This document shows positions 43,004-50,718 of a DNA stretch of 53,222 nucleotides, piece by piece (the stretch's first letter is position 1; each line of letters begins with the position of its first letter). A program made the position numbers and the translations under genes. The notes beneath the pieces are model-generated. The model was not told where the DNA came from, made no database searches, and worked only from the letters and a program-made list of their open reading frames with translations. Location: NCBI GenBank assembly GCA_015056125.1, contig SVGW01000011.1, forward strand, positions 1-53,222, in the 5' to 3' direction. This DNA comes from Clostridiales bacterium. GTDB taxonomy: Bacteria > Bacillota > Clostridia > Christensenellales > Aristaeellaceae.

Positions 43004-43532
43004 CAGTGATCGCTTTATTTAAAGACATATTCTTGATATGCCACTGCCCATTTTCCCGGCCCAGCAGCACGGTGTACTGGGCGCTTTGCCACTGGGGCGT
43101 CGTATCCTCATAACCGGCTGCGGCAGCTTCCTCTTTCATAGAGGATTTCATCTTCCCGTCAATGGCAGGAATTCTTTCCGTCACCTGGGCTCTGGCAGTA
43201 TCATCCCAGGGCCAGCACCAGAAAGAATCCAGGGTGATGCGGTGGTCAAAGCCGGTAATATTATAATATAGCTGATAAGGGGATTGGCCGTTTCTGGCCT
43301 CGGTCAGTTGTGCGTCCCGCTCCTGGCAGGCAGTGGAAAAATAATTGGTCAGGTTTTCTTCTGCGCCCAGCATCACCACCTGGGCCCGCTTGGCCATGCC
43401 ATCCTTCACAATAATATAGATATTGGTAGCGTTCATGGAAAAATAAAAAGCCATGGTCGCCAACCCCAGCGCGCAGCACAAAATCAGCAGCCGGGTGCAG
43501 ATATACCAGATCAGTCTCCGTAAATACTTCAC
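42996..43532 (-). CDS. Single-pass membrane protein, unknown function
   Basis: About 178 aa from a GTG at 43532, which is preceded by AAAGGAGGG. An N-terminal membrane segment (IWYICTRLLILCCALGLATM) leads to an extracellular domain of about 140 residues with no name I can give. It contains SPYQLYYNITGFDHRITL and WCWPWDDTARAQVTERIP. The open frame extends 51 codons further upstream through the promoter and leader and is not likely used. It overlaps dusB. Its TGGCAA-17-TATAAT promoter lies at 43613-43585. Confidence 0.7.
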   Translation of the reverse strand: MKYLRRLIWYICTRLLILCCALGLATMAFYFSMNATNIYIIVKDGMAKRAQVVMLGAEENLTNYFSTACQERDAQLTEARNGQSPYQLYYNITGFDHRITLDSFWCWPWDDTARAQVTERIPAIDGKMKSSMKEEAAAAGYEDTTPQWQSAQYTVLLGRENGQWHIKNMSLNKAITDE

Positions 43533-43584
43533 ATCCTGCCCTCCTTTCGGGCACATCAAGGGCCGCATGCTCAGCGGCCTCCCT

Positions 43585-43613
43585 ATTATAGCACACTTTC
43601 TTTTTCCTTGCCA
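43585..43613 (-). promoter_or_regulatory. Promoter of the membrane protein-dusB operon
   Basis: TGGCAA (43613-43608), a 17-nt spacer and TATAAT (43590-43585). The leader contains a GGCCGC/GCGGCC hairpin. Confidence 0.6.
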
Positions 43614-43739
43614 CCCTCTTTCCCCTGCTCCCTCCTGATAAACGAAAATCGCTGAGCATTTTATCCCTCCCAGATACAAATTCACTCTGTCAAGCCCCTA
43701 ATTATTACAATTCTGTAACGTTCCTCTTATATTAATTTT

Positions 43740-44110
43740 ATTTTCTCCAGGGGAAAACATCGGGATAATTTTGTGGACAAAAGCGAAGTTATCCACATTT
43801 TTTCTTGTGGATAACTTCGCCTTTTTGAAGAGTTTTCCACATCGAAATAGCCAAAGCCCAGTAAAATCACGGTTTTCTCCCCTTTTTTTGTGGATAACTT
43901 TGGGGATAATGTGGAAAACCCTGTTTTTTCCGCTTTGCCGCATAAATGGACTGGGGATATACGAAATATACACTCGTTTCCCCTTATTTATCGCCATTTT
44001 TCGCTTTTTGAAAAAATGTATATGCAGCATAGGGAGAGGCAGAAGGGAAAACGGCATTGTGGATAAGCCTGTGGAAAACCTTTTTTCAAAAAAGTTCATA
44101 CTTTTGTGAC
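43740..44110. other. DnaA-box cluster, candidate replication origin
   Basis: No gene is present here. Four perfect DnaA boxes (TTATCCACA or its complement) lie at 43789, 43806, 43889 and 44058, and four with one mismatch at 43772, 43833, 43910 and 44070. Two perfect boxes form the arms of a 15-bp inverted repeat (43783-43797 with 43806-43820). An AT-rich stretch at about 43970-44030 could be the unwinding element. Genes point away from it: minus strand back to 23.5 kb on the left, plus strand on the right. dnaA, dnaN and rpmH are not in the window. Confidence 0.72.
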
Positions 44111-44144
44111 TTGACAGCATACCCTGCTTTCGGGAGGAAGAAAA

Positions 44145-44846
44145 ATGAAAAGATTCAAAGCATGGTTTACCATTGCCCTTGGCATATTGGGAATTTTATT
44201 TCTGCTCCTGGCTCATTATTCCAAAAATTCTCACCCAATTGCCCCCACCCAGGAGGAGCCATCGTCTCTTCCCCTATCCGGGCGCGTAATTTTCGTGGAT
44301 GCAGGCCACGGCGGCGCGGACGGGGGCGCCCGTGCCAAGGATTCCAAGGTGTGGGAAAAGGAAATAAATCTGCAGGTGGCCCTGGCGGTAAAAGCGCAAT
44401 TGGAAGAAAGCGGCGCTTTGGTGGTGATGAGCCGGGAGAGAGATATGGAATACGATACCAATAAACGAAAGGATTTAACTGCCCGGTTGGATTTAGCCAG
44501 GGAGCAGGGCACCGAGCTGGTGATCAGCATTCACATGAATGAATATCGCAGCCGCACGGAATCCGGGCCCCAGGTATTTTATCGAAAGAATCAGGAAAAG
44601 AGCCGCCTATTGGCAGGCGTGCTCCAGGAGCATCTCATTCGGGTGCTGGAGCCGGAAAAAAAGCGCGCCGCCATGGCGGGCGATTATTTTATTCTCTCTT
44701 CTTCCATGCCTTCCGTGTTGGTGGAATGCGGCTTCCTTTCCAATGCCCGGGAGGAGGCGCTGCTGCTCACCCCGGAGTATCAGCAGAAAATTGCAATCGC
44801 ACTGCGAGATGGAATCATCGCTTATTTTACGCTGCCGGTGGAATAA
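44145..44846 (+). CDS. cwlD: N-acetylmuramoyl-L-alanine amidase, CwlD-like
   Basis: A 233-aa membrane-anchored amidase_3 enzyme. After an N-terminal hydrophobic segment (LGILGILFLLLAHY), the zinc-binding residues are in IFVDAGHGGADGGA (His near 52), WEKEINLQVAL (Glu) and ISIHMNEY (His); VLVECGFLSN near 197 carries the catalytic Glu. Length and layout match CwlD, which makes muramic-delta-lactam in spore cortex, but no other spore genes are near. GGGAGG precedes the ATG. Confidence 0.85.
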   Translation: MKRFKAWFTIALGILGILFLLLAHYSKNSHPIAPTQEEPSSLPLSGRVIFVDAGHGGADGGARAKDSKVWEKEINLQVALAVKAQLEESGALVVMSRERDMEYDTNKRKDLTARLDLAREQGTELVISIHMNEYRSRTESGPQVFYRKNQEKSRLLAGVLQEHLIRVLEPEKKRAAMAGDYFILSSSMPSVLVECGFLSNAREEALLLTPEYQQKIAIALRDGIIAYFTLPVE

Positions 44847-44866
44847 AGCTCTTTTCTTCTCGCTCG

Positions 44867-44892
44867 TTCTTTGATATAATAATATCAAAGAA
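44867..44892. promoter_or_regulatory. Palindrome over the -10 box of the esterase gene
   Basis: An 11-bp perfect inverted repeat (TTCTTTGATAT, 4-nt spacer, ATATCAAAGAA) overlaps a TATAAT at 44875-44880, 20 nt before the esterase start. This is the layout of a repressor operator. No T-run follows, so a terminator is less likely. Confidence 0.5.
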
Positions 44893-44911
44893 AAAACGGA
44901 GGAACAAAAAC

Positions 44912-45976
44912 ATGCTGAAGTATCTGCCGGATATATTGGCCATGGAAAATGGCAGCACTGTCAAAAACGAACAGGACTGGGCCATCCGCCGGGACGAGAT
45001 TCTTTCTCTCCTGCGCAGGGAGATTTACGGCTTTCCGCCTCCCGTGCTTTCTCCCGGCCAGGGCAGAGTGGTGGAAACAAACAAAAAATGCTGCGCCGGG
45101 CACGCCGTTTTGGAAACTGTGGAAATCACCGTTCAGACGGAAAAAGGTCCTTTCCAATTTCCCATGCGCCTCTTTATGCCCACAGCTCCTGGCCCCCATC
45201 CCCTCTTTCTTTTGCTCAATTTCCGTCCGGACGCTTATGATATGTATTTTCCCGCTGAGGAGCTCATTGACAACGGCTTTGCTTTGGCCGTGATTTATTA
45301 CCAGGATGTGACCAGCGATCAAAAAGATACCTGGGACAAGCTGGCCGCCTGCTTTGAAAGGCCAAAGGACGGTACAGGCTACGGCGCGCTCACCCTCTGG
45401 GCCTATGCCGCCAGCCGAGCCCTGGATTATCTGGTCACCCGTCCCGAAATTGATCAGCAGCATATGGGCGTGATTGGCCATTCCCGTTTGGGAAAAACAG
45501 CCCTTTGGTGCGGCGCTCAGGATGAGCGTTTCCGCTATGTATATTCCAATGATTCCGGCTGTGCAGGGGCTGCCCTTGAAAAATGCAAGCACGAGGGCGC
45601 CGAAACCACCCGGATCATCTGCGGCAATTTCCCCTACTGGTTCTGCGAAAATTATCAGAAATATATTGATCACCCGGAAAAGCTGCCCTTTGATCAGCAT
45701 TTCCTCCTGGCGGCTTCCTGCCCCCGCTTTGTATGCGTAGGCAGCGCCAGCCTGGATGCCTGGGCCGATCCTGTTGGGGAACAGCTTTCCTGCGAGGCAG
45801 CTTCTCCCATTTGGCAGGCCCTGGGCATGGAAGGATATATCGGCCCCAAGAACCCTGCGGCTGTTGGCAGTGCGTATCTGGAAGGAGAAGTGGGCTATCA
45901 GCTTCGGGACGGCATCCATTTCCTCAGCCGGCAGGATTGGCTGCGCTATATGGCCTTTATGCGTAAGCATTGGTAA
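44912..45976 (+). CDS. CE15-like alpha/beta-hydrolase (glucuronoyl/acetylxylan esterase type)
   Basis: About 354 aa. The nucleophile motif GVIGHSRLGKTALWCGAQD near residue 190 resembles the GxSRxGK motif of CE15 glucuronoyl esterases, and YSNDSGCAGAALEKC and the closing histidine region (GIHFLSRQDW) fit. The fold removes ester groups linking glucuronoxylan to lignin or decorating xylan. It has no signal peptide, so it should act on imported fragments. GGAGG precedes the ATG at 44912; an open frame extends upstream into cwlD but has no start with a ribosome site. Confidence 0.78.
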   Translation: MLKYLPDILAMENGSTVKNEQDWAIRRDEILSLLRREIYGFPPPVLSPGQGRVVETNKKCCAGHAVLETVEITVQTEKGPFQFPMRLFMPTAPGPHPLFLLLNFRPDAYDMYFPAEELIDNGFALAVIYYQDVTSDQKDTWDKLAACFERPKDGTGYGALTLWAYAASRALDYLVTRPEIDQQHMGVIGHSRLGKTALWCGAQDERFRYVYSNDSGCAGAALEKCKHEGAETTRIICGNFPYWFCENYQKYIDHPEKLPFDQHFLLAASCPRFVCVGSASLDAWADPVGEQLSCEAASPIWQALGMEGYIGPKNPAAVGSAYLEGEVGYQLRDGIHFLSRQDWLRYMAFMRKHW

Positions 45977-46011
45977 ATTGTACAGAAATCGTACTGAAAC
46001 TGTTTTTCCCC

Positions 46012-46040
46012 TTGCGTTTTTTCCCGTTTTGGGGTATGAT
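46012..46040 (+). promoter_or_regulatory. Promoter of the SRP RNA gene
   Basis: TTGCGT (46012-46017), a 17-nt spacer and TATGAT (46035-46040), 7 nt before the RNA 5' end. Confidence 0.65.
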
Positions 46041-46046
46041 AAGAAA

Positions 46047-46167
46047 GCCGTGTATGGCTGGCGGGTCCCGTGCGATGTTGCGATGTGAACCCTGTCAGGT
46101 CCGGAAGGAAGCAGCAGTAAGCATTTTAGACGTGTGCTGCGGTAAAGCCTGTCGGTCATACACGGTA
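46047..46167 (+). ncRNA. ffs: Signal recognition particle RNA (small bacterial type)
   Basis: The conserved Ffh-binding apical hairpin GTCCGGAAGGAAGCAGCA lies at about 46099-46116. The ends pair (GCCGTGTATG at 46048 with CATACACGGT near 46158), giving a single rod of about 120 nt. The Alu domain of Bacillus-type SRP RNA is absent. It works with Ffh and FtsY to target membrane proteins. Confidence 0.92.
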
Positions 46168-46207
46168 TTTCTTTATCAAAATCAGAAAAAATTAGGAGGA
46201 TACCGCC

Positions 46208-47443
46208 ATGTGGGAGCTGCCAAACTGCCTGCACAATGATCCTGAAATCGCCAAGGCGATTGCCGCTGAATGCCAGCGCCAGGAAGCACATATCGAACTG
46301 ATCGCCTCTGAAAATTTTGTCAGCCCTGCGGTGATGGCTGCCATGGGCAGCCCGCTTACCAATAAATACGCCGAGGGCTATCCGGGACGGCGGTATTACG
46401 GCGGCTGCGGCTGCGTAGATGAAGTGGAGCGCATTGCCATTGAGCGGGCCAAAGCCCTCTATGGTGCGGAGCATGCCAATGTGCAGCCCCACAGCGGCTC
46501 CCAGGCCAATATGGCGGTGTATTTTGCCCTGCTCAATCCCGGTGATACTGTGCTGGGCATGAACCTCAACAACGGCGGCCATCTCACCCACGGCAGCGCC
46601 GTGAATATCTCCGGCAAGTATTTCCATTTTGAATCCTACGGCATTGATCCCGTTACCGAGCAGATCAATTATGACGAAGTGATGGAAATCGCCAAGGCCT
46701 GCAAGCCCAAGCTGATTGTGGCCGGTGCTTCTGCCTACGCCCGCACCATCGATTTTGCCGCGTTCCGGAAAATAGCCGATGAAGTGGGCGCCTATCTCAT
46801 GGTGGATATGGCCCATATCGCCGGCCTTATCGCCGCCGGATGCCATCCTTCCCCCATTCCCTATGCCGATGTGGTCACCACCACCACCCATAAGACCCTG
46901 CGCGGTCCCCGGGGCGGCCTGATCCTTTGCAAGGCTGAGCACCAGAAGGCCATTGACAAGGCCATCTTCCCCGGCATTCAGGGCGGCCCCCTGGAGCATA
47001 TCATCGCCGCCAAGGCTATTTGCTTCCATGAAGCGCTGCAGCCCGAATTCAAAGCCTATCAGGAGCAGATCGTAAAGAATGCCAAGGCGCTGGAAAATGC
47101 CCTGCGCAAAAACGGCGTAAAGATGGTATCCGATGGCACCGATAACCACTTGCTCCTGCTGGATCTGTGCGATACCCCCGTGACCGGCAAAGAGTTGGAA
47201 ACCTGGCTTGGCATGGCCAACATCACCGTGAATAAAAACATGGTGCCCCGGGATCAGCGCAAGCCCGCCGAAACCAGCGGCGTGCGCATCGGCACCCCCG
47301 CCGTCACCACCCGTGGCTTCAAGGAGCCGGAAATGGAACTGATCGCCAGCTGGATCGCCAAGATTCTTAAAGAAGGCGAAGCTGCCGTTCCCGCAGTCAA
47401 GGCCGAAGTGGAAAAGCTCACCGCCAAGTATCCCTTGTACTAA
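46208..47443 (+). CDS. glyA: Serine hydroxymethyltransferase
   Basis: A 411-aa PLP enzyme that interconverts serine and glycine with tetrahydrofolate. [20 protein letters not shown] near residue 28, [16 protein letters not shown] near 52, [17 protein letters not shown] near 95 and the PLP-lysine motif [16 protein letters not shown] near 222 are diagnostic. GGAGG precedes the ATG. It follows the SRP RNA by about 40 nt and may be read from its promoter or by an unrecognised one. Confidence 0.96.
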   Translation: MWELPNCLHNDPEIAKAIAAECQRQEAHIELIASENFVSPAVMAAMGSPLTNKYAEGYPGRRYYGGCGCVDEVERIAIERAKALYGAEHANVQPHSGSQANMAVYFALLNPGDTVLGMNLNNGGHLTHGSAVNISGKYFHFESYGIDPVTEQINYDEVMEIAKACKPKLIVAGASAYARTIDFAAFRKIADEVGAYLMVDMAHIAGLIAAGCHPSPIPYADVVTTTTHKTLRGPRGGLILCKAEHQKAIDKAIFPGIQGGPLEHIIAAKAICFHEALQPEFKAYQEQIVKNAKALENALRKNGVKMVSDGTDNHLLLLDLCDTPVTGKELETWLGMANITVNKNMVPRDQRKPAETSGVRIGTPAVTTRGFKEPEMELIASWIAKILKEGEAAVPAVKAEVEKLTAKYPLY

Positions 47444-47473
47444 TCATAAAAATATCACTGCACAAATGCAGTA

Positions 47474-47510
47474 AGCGGGCACTGTAGTTTGATCTGCTGT
47501 GCCCGTTCTT
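47474..47510 (+). terminator. Terminator after glyA
   Basis: CGGGCAC near 47476 pairs with GTGCCCG near 47500, followed by TTCTTATATTT. The loop is long. Confidence 0.55.
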
Positions 47511-47587
47511 ATATTTACTTGTTTGTCGGAAACAGCTTACGCGCAAACGGCACGATGAATATGATATTGACAGAGGAGTGTGATTGC

Positions 47588-47839
47588 ATGAAAAAGACAG
47601 CAAAATGGTTAGCAGCAATTTCCATGCTTGTCTTTGTGATTGCTTGGGGTATTATGGGGGTGAAATTACTTGATAATAACTACCTGATCACAACAGAAGC
47701 ATATACGGGAGCAATTTCACTTGCTGTCTTTTTCGTTTGTATATTTTATGTAAAAATTACAAATCGTTGCCCGCATTGCGGAAAGATCAGGCAATCCTTT
47801 GGTGCATATTGCCCTTACTGCGGCAAACAAATAAACTGA
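47588..47839 (+). CDS. Small membrane protein with a C-terminal zinc ribbon
   Basis: An 83-aa protein with two membrane segments (LAAISMLVFVIAWGIMGVKL and AISLAVFFVCIFYV) and a C-terminal CPHCGK / CPYCGK pair like a zinc ribbon. GAGGAG lies 9 nt before the ATG. The function is unknown. This gene and its flanks (47.45-47.93 kb) are visibly richer in A and T than the neighbours, which hints at transfer. Confidence 0.65.
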   Translation: MKKTAKWLAAISMLVFVIAWGIMGVKLLDNNYLITTEAYTGAISLAVFFVCIFYVKITNRCPHCGKIRQSFGAYCPYCGKQIN

Positions 47840-47883
47840 ACGAATCCGATTTGCCAGACGCTTATAAATTGAACATATCACAA

Positions 47884-47920
47884 AACCGGCCTTCGTGCAT
47901 GCCAGGCCGGTTGATTTTTT
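47884..47920. terminator. Terminator between convergent genes
   Basis: AACCGGCCT (47884-47892) pairs with AGGCCGGTT (47904-47912), followed by GATTTTTT; an A-run precedes it. Confidence 0.85.
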
Positions 47921-47943
47921 GATCGAATGGCTTTATTCATCTA

Positions 47944-48774
47944 TTACTTTTGAATGAAGATACGGGTGCATTTCACTTCCCCGGAAAGAATCTTGGCGAT
48001 CGGGTGGCGGGCATGGGCGATAAACACCTCCACCCCCGTGCGGGCGGAGCGCAGAGCATATTCCAGCTTGGCCCCGGCGCCGTTGGCCCCGGCCCGGGAA
48101 GCGCCTACACAGTGATTTTGCCAAGAACGTACTTCCTTTTCCAATCCTTCCGCATCGGAGGCGCAAATTTCTTCCACCAGGGTGGCAGGATCCTTGGGAT
48201 CCGCATAGATCCCTTCCGTAGAGGTAAGCAGGATCAGCTGCTTGGTGTGCACCAATTCTGCCACCACTGCCGCCGTTTCGTCATTATCCACGCATTCCAC
48301 CACCTGGGTATCCGGATGCTGGGCTTGAAGGGTGGTCAATTCCATCTTGCGGTTTTCTTCATCGCTGACGCAGTCGTTATAATTGATAATGGGAATGGCT
48401 CCCTGCTGGGCGGCACGCTGCAGAAGGCCGTTTAAATGCTGGCGCTTCTGAGGATCGTTAAAATGATTATGCTCCACCAGCACCTGCCGCACCCCATATT
48501 CCGGACGCACAAAACGGCGATAGGTCTCCATCAGGATGGCCTGGCCCTGAGCGGAATAGTCGGTTTTATTCTGTTCCGGATCCCCATCCAAGGTTTTCCC
48601 GGTGCGCTTCATATAGTCCACTCTTCCTATTTCCGTAGCGCCGGAGGACACCAACAGCATCCCGGGCCTGAGTTCACTGCTCAGCCGTGCAAAAATATTA
48701 TAGTCAATATCGTTATCCTCCCGGCGAATCAGCGCCATGGAGCCAATTTTAATCACCAGTTCAATGCCGTTCAT
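47944..48774 (-). CDS. proB: Glutamate 5-kinase-like amino acid kinase without a PUA domain
   Basis: About 276 aa. The amino-acid-kinase fold shows IKIGSMAL at the start, GMLLVSSGATEIGRVDYM near 37, IPIINYNDCVSDEE near 130, VECVDNDETAAVVAELV near 160 and LLTSTEGIYADPKDP near 185. These match glutamate 5-kinase, the first enzyme of proline synthesis. The C-terminal RNA-binding-like PUA domain of many ProB proteins is absent, and no proA is adjacent. Insertions near residues 90-120 set it apart from typical ProB, so the substrate may differ. The ATG at 48774 follows GGGAGGG. Confidence 0.75.
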   Translation of the reverse strand: MNGIELVIKIGSMALIRREDNDIDYNIFARLSSELRPGMLLVSSGATEIGRVDYMKRTGKTLDGDPEQNKTDYSAQGQAILMETYRRFVRPEYGVRQVLVEHNHFNDPQKRQHLNGLLQRAAQQGAIPIINYNDCVSDEENRKMELTTLQAQHPDTQVVECVDNDETAAVVAELVHTKQLILLTSTEGIYADPKDPATLVEEICASDAEGLEKEVRSWQNHCVGASRAGANGAGAKLEYALRSARTGVEVFIAHARHPIAKILSGEVKCTRIFIQK

Positions 48775-48802
48775 GGAATTCCCTCCCAGATATAATGGCT
48801 TT

Positions 48803-48831
48803 ATTTTATCATGAACCCTTTCATGCCGCAA
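48803..48831 (-). promoter_or_regulatory. Promoter of the proB-like gene
   Basis: TTGCGG (48831-48826), a 17-nt spacer and TAAAAT (48808-48803) on the minus strand. Confidence 0.5.
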
Positions 48832-48872
48832 GAATGGGATGGAACAGAGGATGTATTTTCATTGTGCTTTTG

Positions 48873-48901
48873 TTGAAAAATGAAGGGCCTTATTCTATAA
48901 T
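48873..48901 (+). promoter_or_regulatory. Promoter of apgM
   Basis: TTGAAA (48873-48878), a 17-nt spacer and TATAAT (48896-48901). Confidence 0.75.
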
Positions 48902-48935
48902 CAATCTGAAAACGTTTTTGAAGGAGGGATTCTTT

Positions 48936-50141
48936 TTGAAATATATTCTGGTGATCGGCGATGGCATGGCGGATACCCACCTGGATGAATTAAAGGGCCA
49001 AACGCCCCTTGAATCCTTGGATCTTCCCTATTTTAATCAATTGGCAGGAGGCGAATTGGGCACGGCTCAGACAGTGCCCGCCGGGGTGCCTGCCGGCAGC
49101 GATACCGCCATTCTCAATATCTTTGGCTATGATCCCCGCACCTACTACACCGGCCGCAGCGTTTTGGAAGCGGCAGGGGTAGGCGTGCTGCTGAAAGAAG
49201 GCCAGGTTTCCTTCCGGATGAACCTGTGCGCCGTGGAAAACGGAAAAATGCTTTCCCACAACGGCGGCGGCATCGAAGGGGACGAAGCCGAAAATCTGAT
49301 GAAGGATCTGATCCAGGATCCTGCCTTTGCGAAAATTGCAGAAAAGCTTTCCCTGCAGATCACCGTCAGCCGTACCTTCCGGCATATCGGCGTAATTTCT
49401 GCCCCCTCTGCCCAAGGCTTTGAATTAAAAGAGCCCCACAATATTTTGGGCGAAGATTGGGTGCCTTATCTGCCCAAAGGAACCCTGGCAGATGATCTTA
49501 TCGCCCTGATGCTGGCCAGCCACGCCTTCCTGGACGCCCATCCCATCAATGCCGCCCGCCGTGCCCGGGGCAAGCTGCCCGCCAATCTTTTGTGGCCCTG
49601 GGGCGCAGGAGCAGCAGCAAAGCTCCCTTCCTTTACGGAAAAATATAAGCATCAGGGCGATGTGATTTCTGCCGTGCCCCTGGTATGGGGGATTGCCGCC
49701 CTGGCTGGACTGCCATCCCCCATTGTGGAAGGCGCCACTGGCGAACTAGATACCAATTATGCCGGCAAAGTGGCCGCTGCGCTGCGCTCCCTGGAAAAGG
49801 GCGATGATTTTGCCGCCATTCACGTGGAAGCCCCGGATGAAATGGCCCACGCCGGGGATCTGGCCAAGAAGCTGGAAGCCATTCGCCGCCTGGACAGCCT
49901 GGTGATCCAGCCGCTTTTAGAAGAATTGCCTAAAATCGACCCTGATTTCCGCATTCTTCTCCTGAGCGACCACCCCACCCTTATGACCACCCGCACCCAC
50001 GATGGCGCGCCCGTTCCTTATGCCATCTACGATAGCCGGAAAGCCGCATCTCCCCGGAAATTTTGCGAATCCGAAGCGGCCAAAGGGCCCTATCTGGAAA
50101 ACGGCGATTGGCTGATGCCCCGTCTTTTTGAGCAAGAATGA
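48936..50141 (+). CDS. apgM: Cofactor-independent phosphoglycerate mutase, archaeal type
   Basis: About 401 aa, the normal length of aPGAM. YILVIGDGMAD at the start binds metal, and PAGSDTAILNIFGYDPRTYY near residue 50 contains the catalytic serine (SDTA). IHVEAPDEMAHAGD near 300 and ILLLSDHPTLMTTRTHDGAP near 345 supply the other metal ligands. It interconverts 2- and 3-phosphoglycerate in glycolysis. The start is TTG at 48936, right after AAGGAGGG; open frame continues upstream through the promoter. Confidence 0.92.
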   Translation: MKYILVIGDGMADTHLDELKGQTPLESLDLPYFNQLAGGELGTAQTVPAGVPAGSDTAILNIFGYDPRTYYTGRSVLEAAGVGVLLKEGQVSFRMNLCAVENGKMLSHNGGGIEGDEAENLMKDLIQDPAFAKIAEKLSLQITVSRTFRHIGVISAPSAQGFELKEPHNILGEDWVPYLPKGTLADDLIALMLASHAFLDAHPINAARRARGKLPANLLWPWGAGAAAKLPSFTEKYKHQGDVISAVPLVWGIAALAGLPSPIVEGATGELDTNYAGKVAAALRSLEKGDDFAAIHVEAPDEMAHAGDLAKKLEAIRRLDSLVIQPLLEELPKIDPDFRILLLSDHPTLMTTRTHDGAPVPYAIYDSRKAASPRKFCESEAAKGPYLENGDWLMPRLFEQE

Positions 50142-50233
50142 ACAATTTGGTTCCAAATACGCAATGTATTGGTCAAAACCATTTTATACATTTTGCATAA
50201 ATTGGTACCAGAAAGTATGTGAAACCTTACGTC

Positions 50234-50262
50234 TTGTTTTTGGCCAAGGAATTTGGTAGAAT
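50234..50262 (+). promoter_or_regulatory. Promoter of the HPr-like gene
   Basis: TTGTTT (50234-50239), a 17-nt spacer and TAGAAT (50257-50262). Upstream, the palindrome ATTTGGTTCCAAAT at 50154 and the TGGTACCA near 50205 could be operator sites. Confidence 0.5.
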
Positions 50263-50349
50263 GCTCAGCGTGGGGAAAAAATGATTTCCCTTCAAGATAG
50301 AGCCTGCAAAGGGCGCCCCAAATGAGGCAAATTGAAAGGAGAGGTTTTT

Positions 50350-50610
50350 ATGAAGATTCATGTGCGCGTGGATTCCATGAAGGCCGCTGAACAACTGAGC
50401 AGCATCTGCAAAGACTATTCCTACGAACTCTACCTGCGTTCCGAAAAGTTCTGCATCGATCCCAAGTCCACTCTGGGTATTCTGGCGATGATGTATTCTG
50501 CTCGGGATGAAATGTATCTGGACACCGCTGAAATGCCCGATGTTGAAGTGCCCCTGTTCCTGGAAAAGCTGGAAGCTTTCCTGTACGAGGACGAGGAAGA
50601 AAAAGAATAA
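50350..50610 (+). CDS. HPr-family protein lacking the active-site histidine (Crh-like)
   Basis: An 86-aa protein of HPr length. CIDPKSTLGILAM near residues 38-50 corresponds to the HPr Ser46 region (AKSIMGI), and the serine is kept. The His15 site (normally GLHARP) reads DSMKAAEQL, with no histidine, so it cannot carry PTS phosphate. This pattern resembles Crh, which works in catabolite repression through HPr kinase and CcpA. The C-terminus is strongly acidic. GAAAGGAGAGG precedes the ATG. Confidence 0.75.
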   Translation: MKIHVRVDSMKAAEQLSSICKDYSYELYLRSEKFCIDPKSTLGILAMMYSARDEMYLDTAEMPDVEVPLFLEKLEAFLYEDEEEKE

Positions 50611-50672
50611 GCAATGCGCGCTTCCCAGCGCAGTCCTATTGCCAATTCACCTAAAAAGGTGTTCAGCATATA

Positions 50673-50716
50673 GAAACCCCGGAAGAGGAGAAAATTCCTC
50701 ATTCCGGGGTTTTCCA
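50673..50716. terminator. Bidirectional terminator
   Basis: A long hairpin: GAAACCCCGGAA with TTCCGGGGTTTTC, and an inner GAGGA/TCCTC helix. It separates the HPr-like gene from the convergent metallophosphoesterase. Confidence 0.85.
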
Positions 50717-50718
50717 TT

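Noticed and set aside
44145-44846. Evidence for sporulation from cwlD
   Set aside because: The match to CwlD is good, but related amidases occur in non-spore-formers and no other spore gene is in the window.
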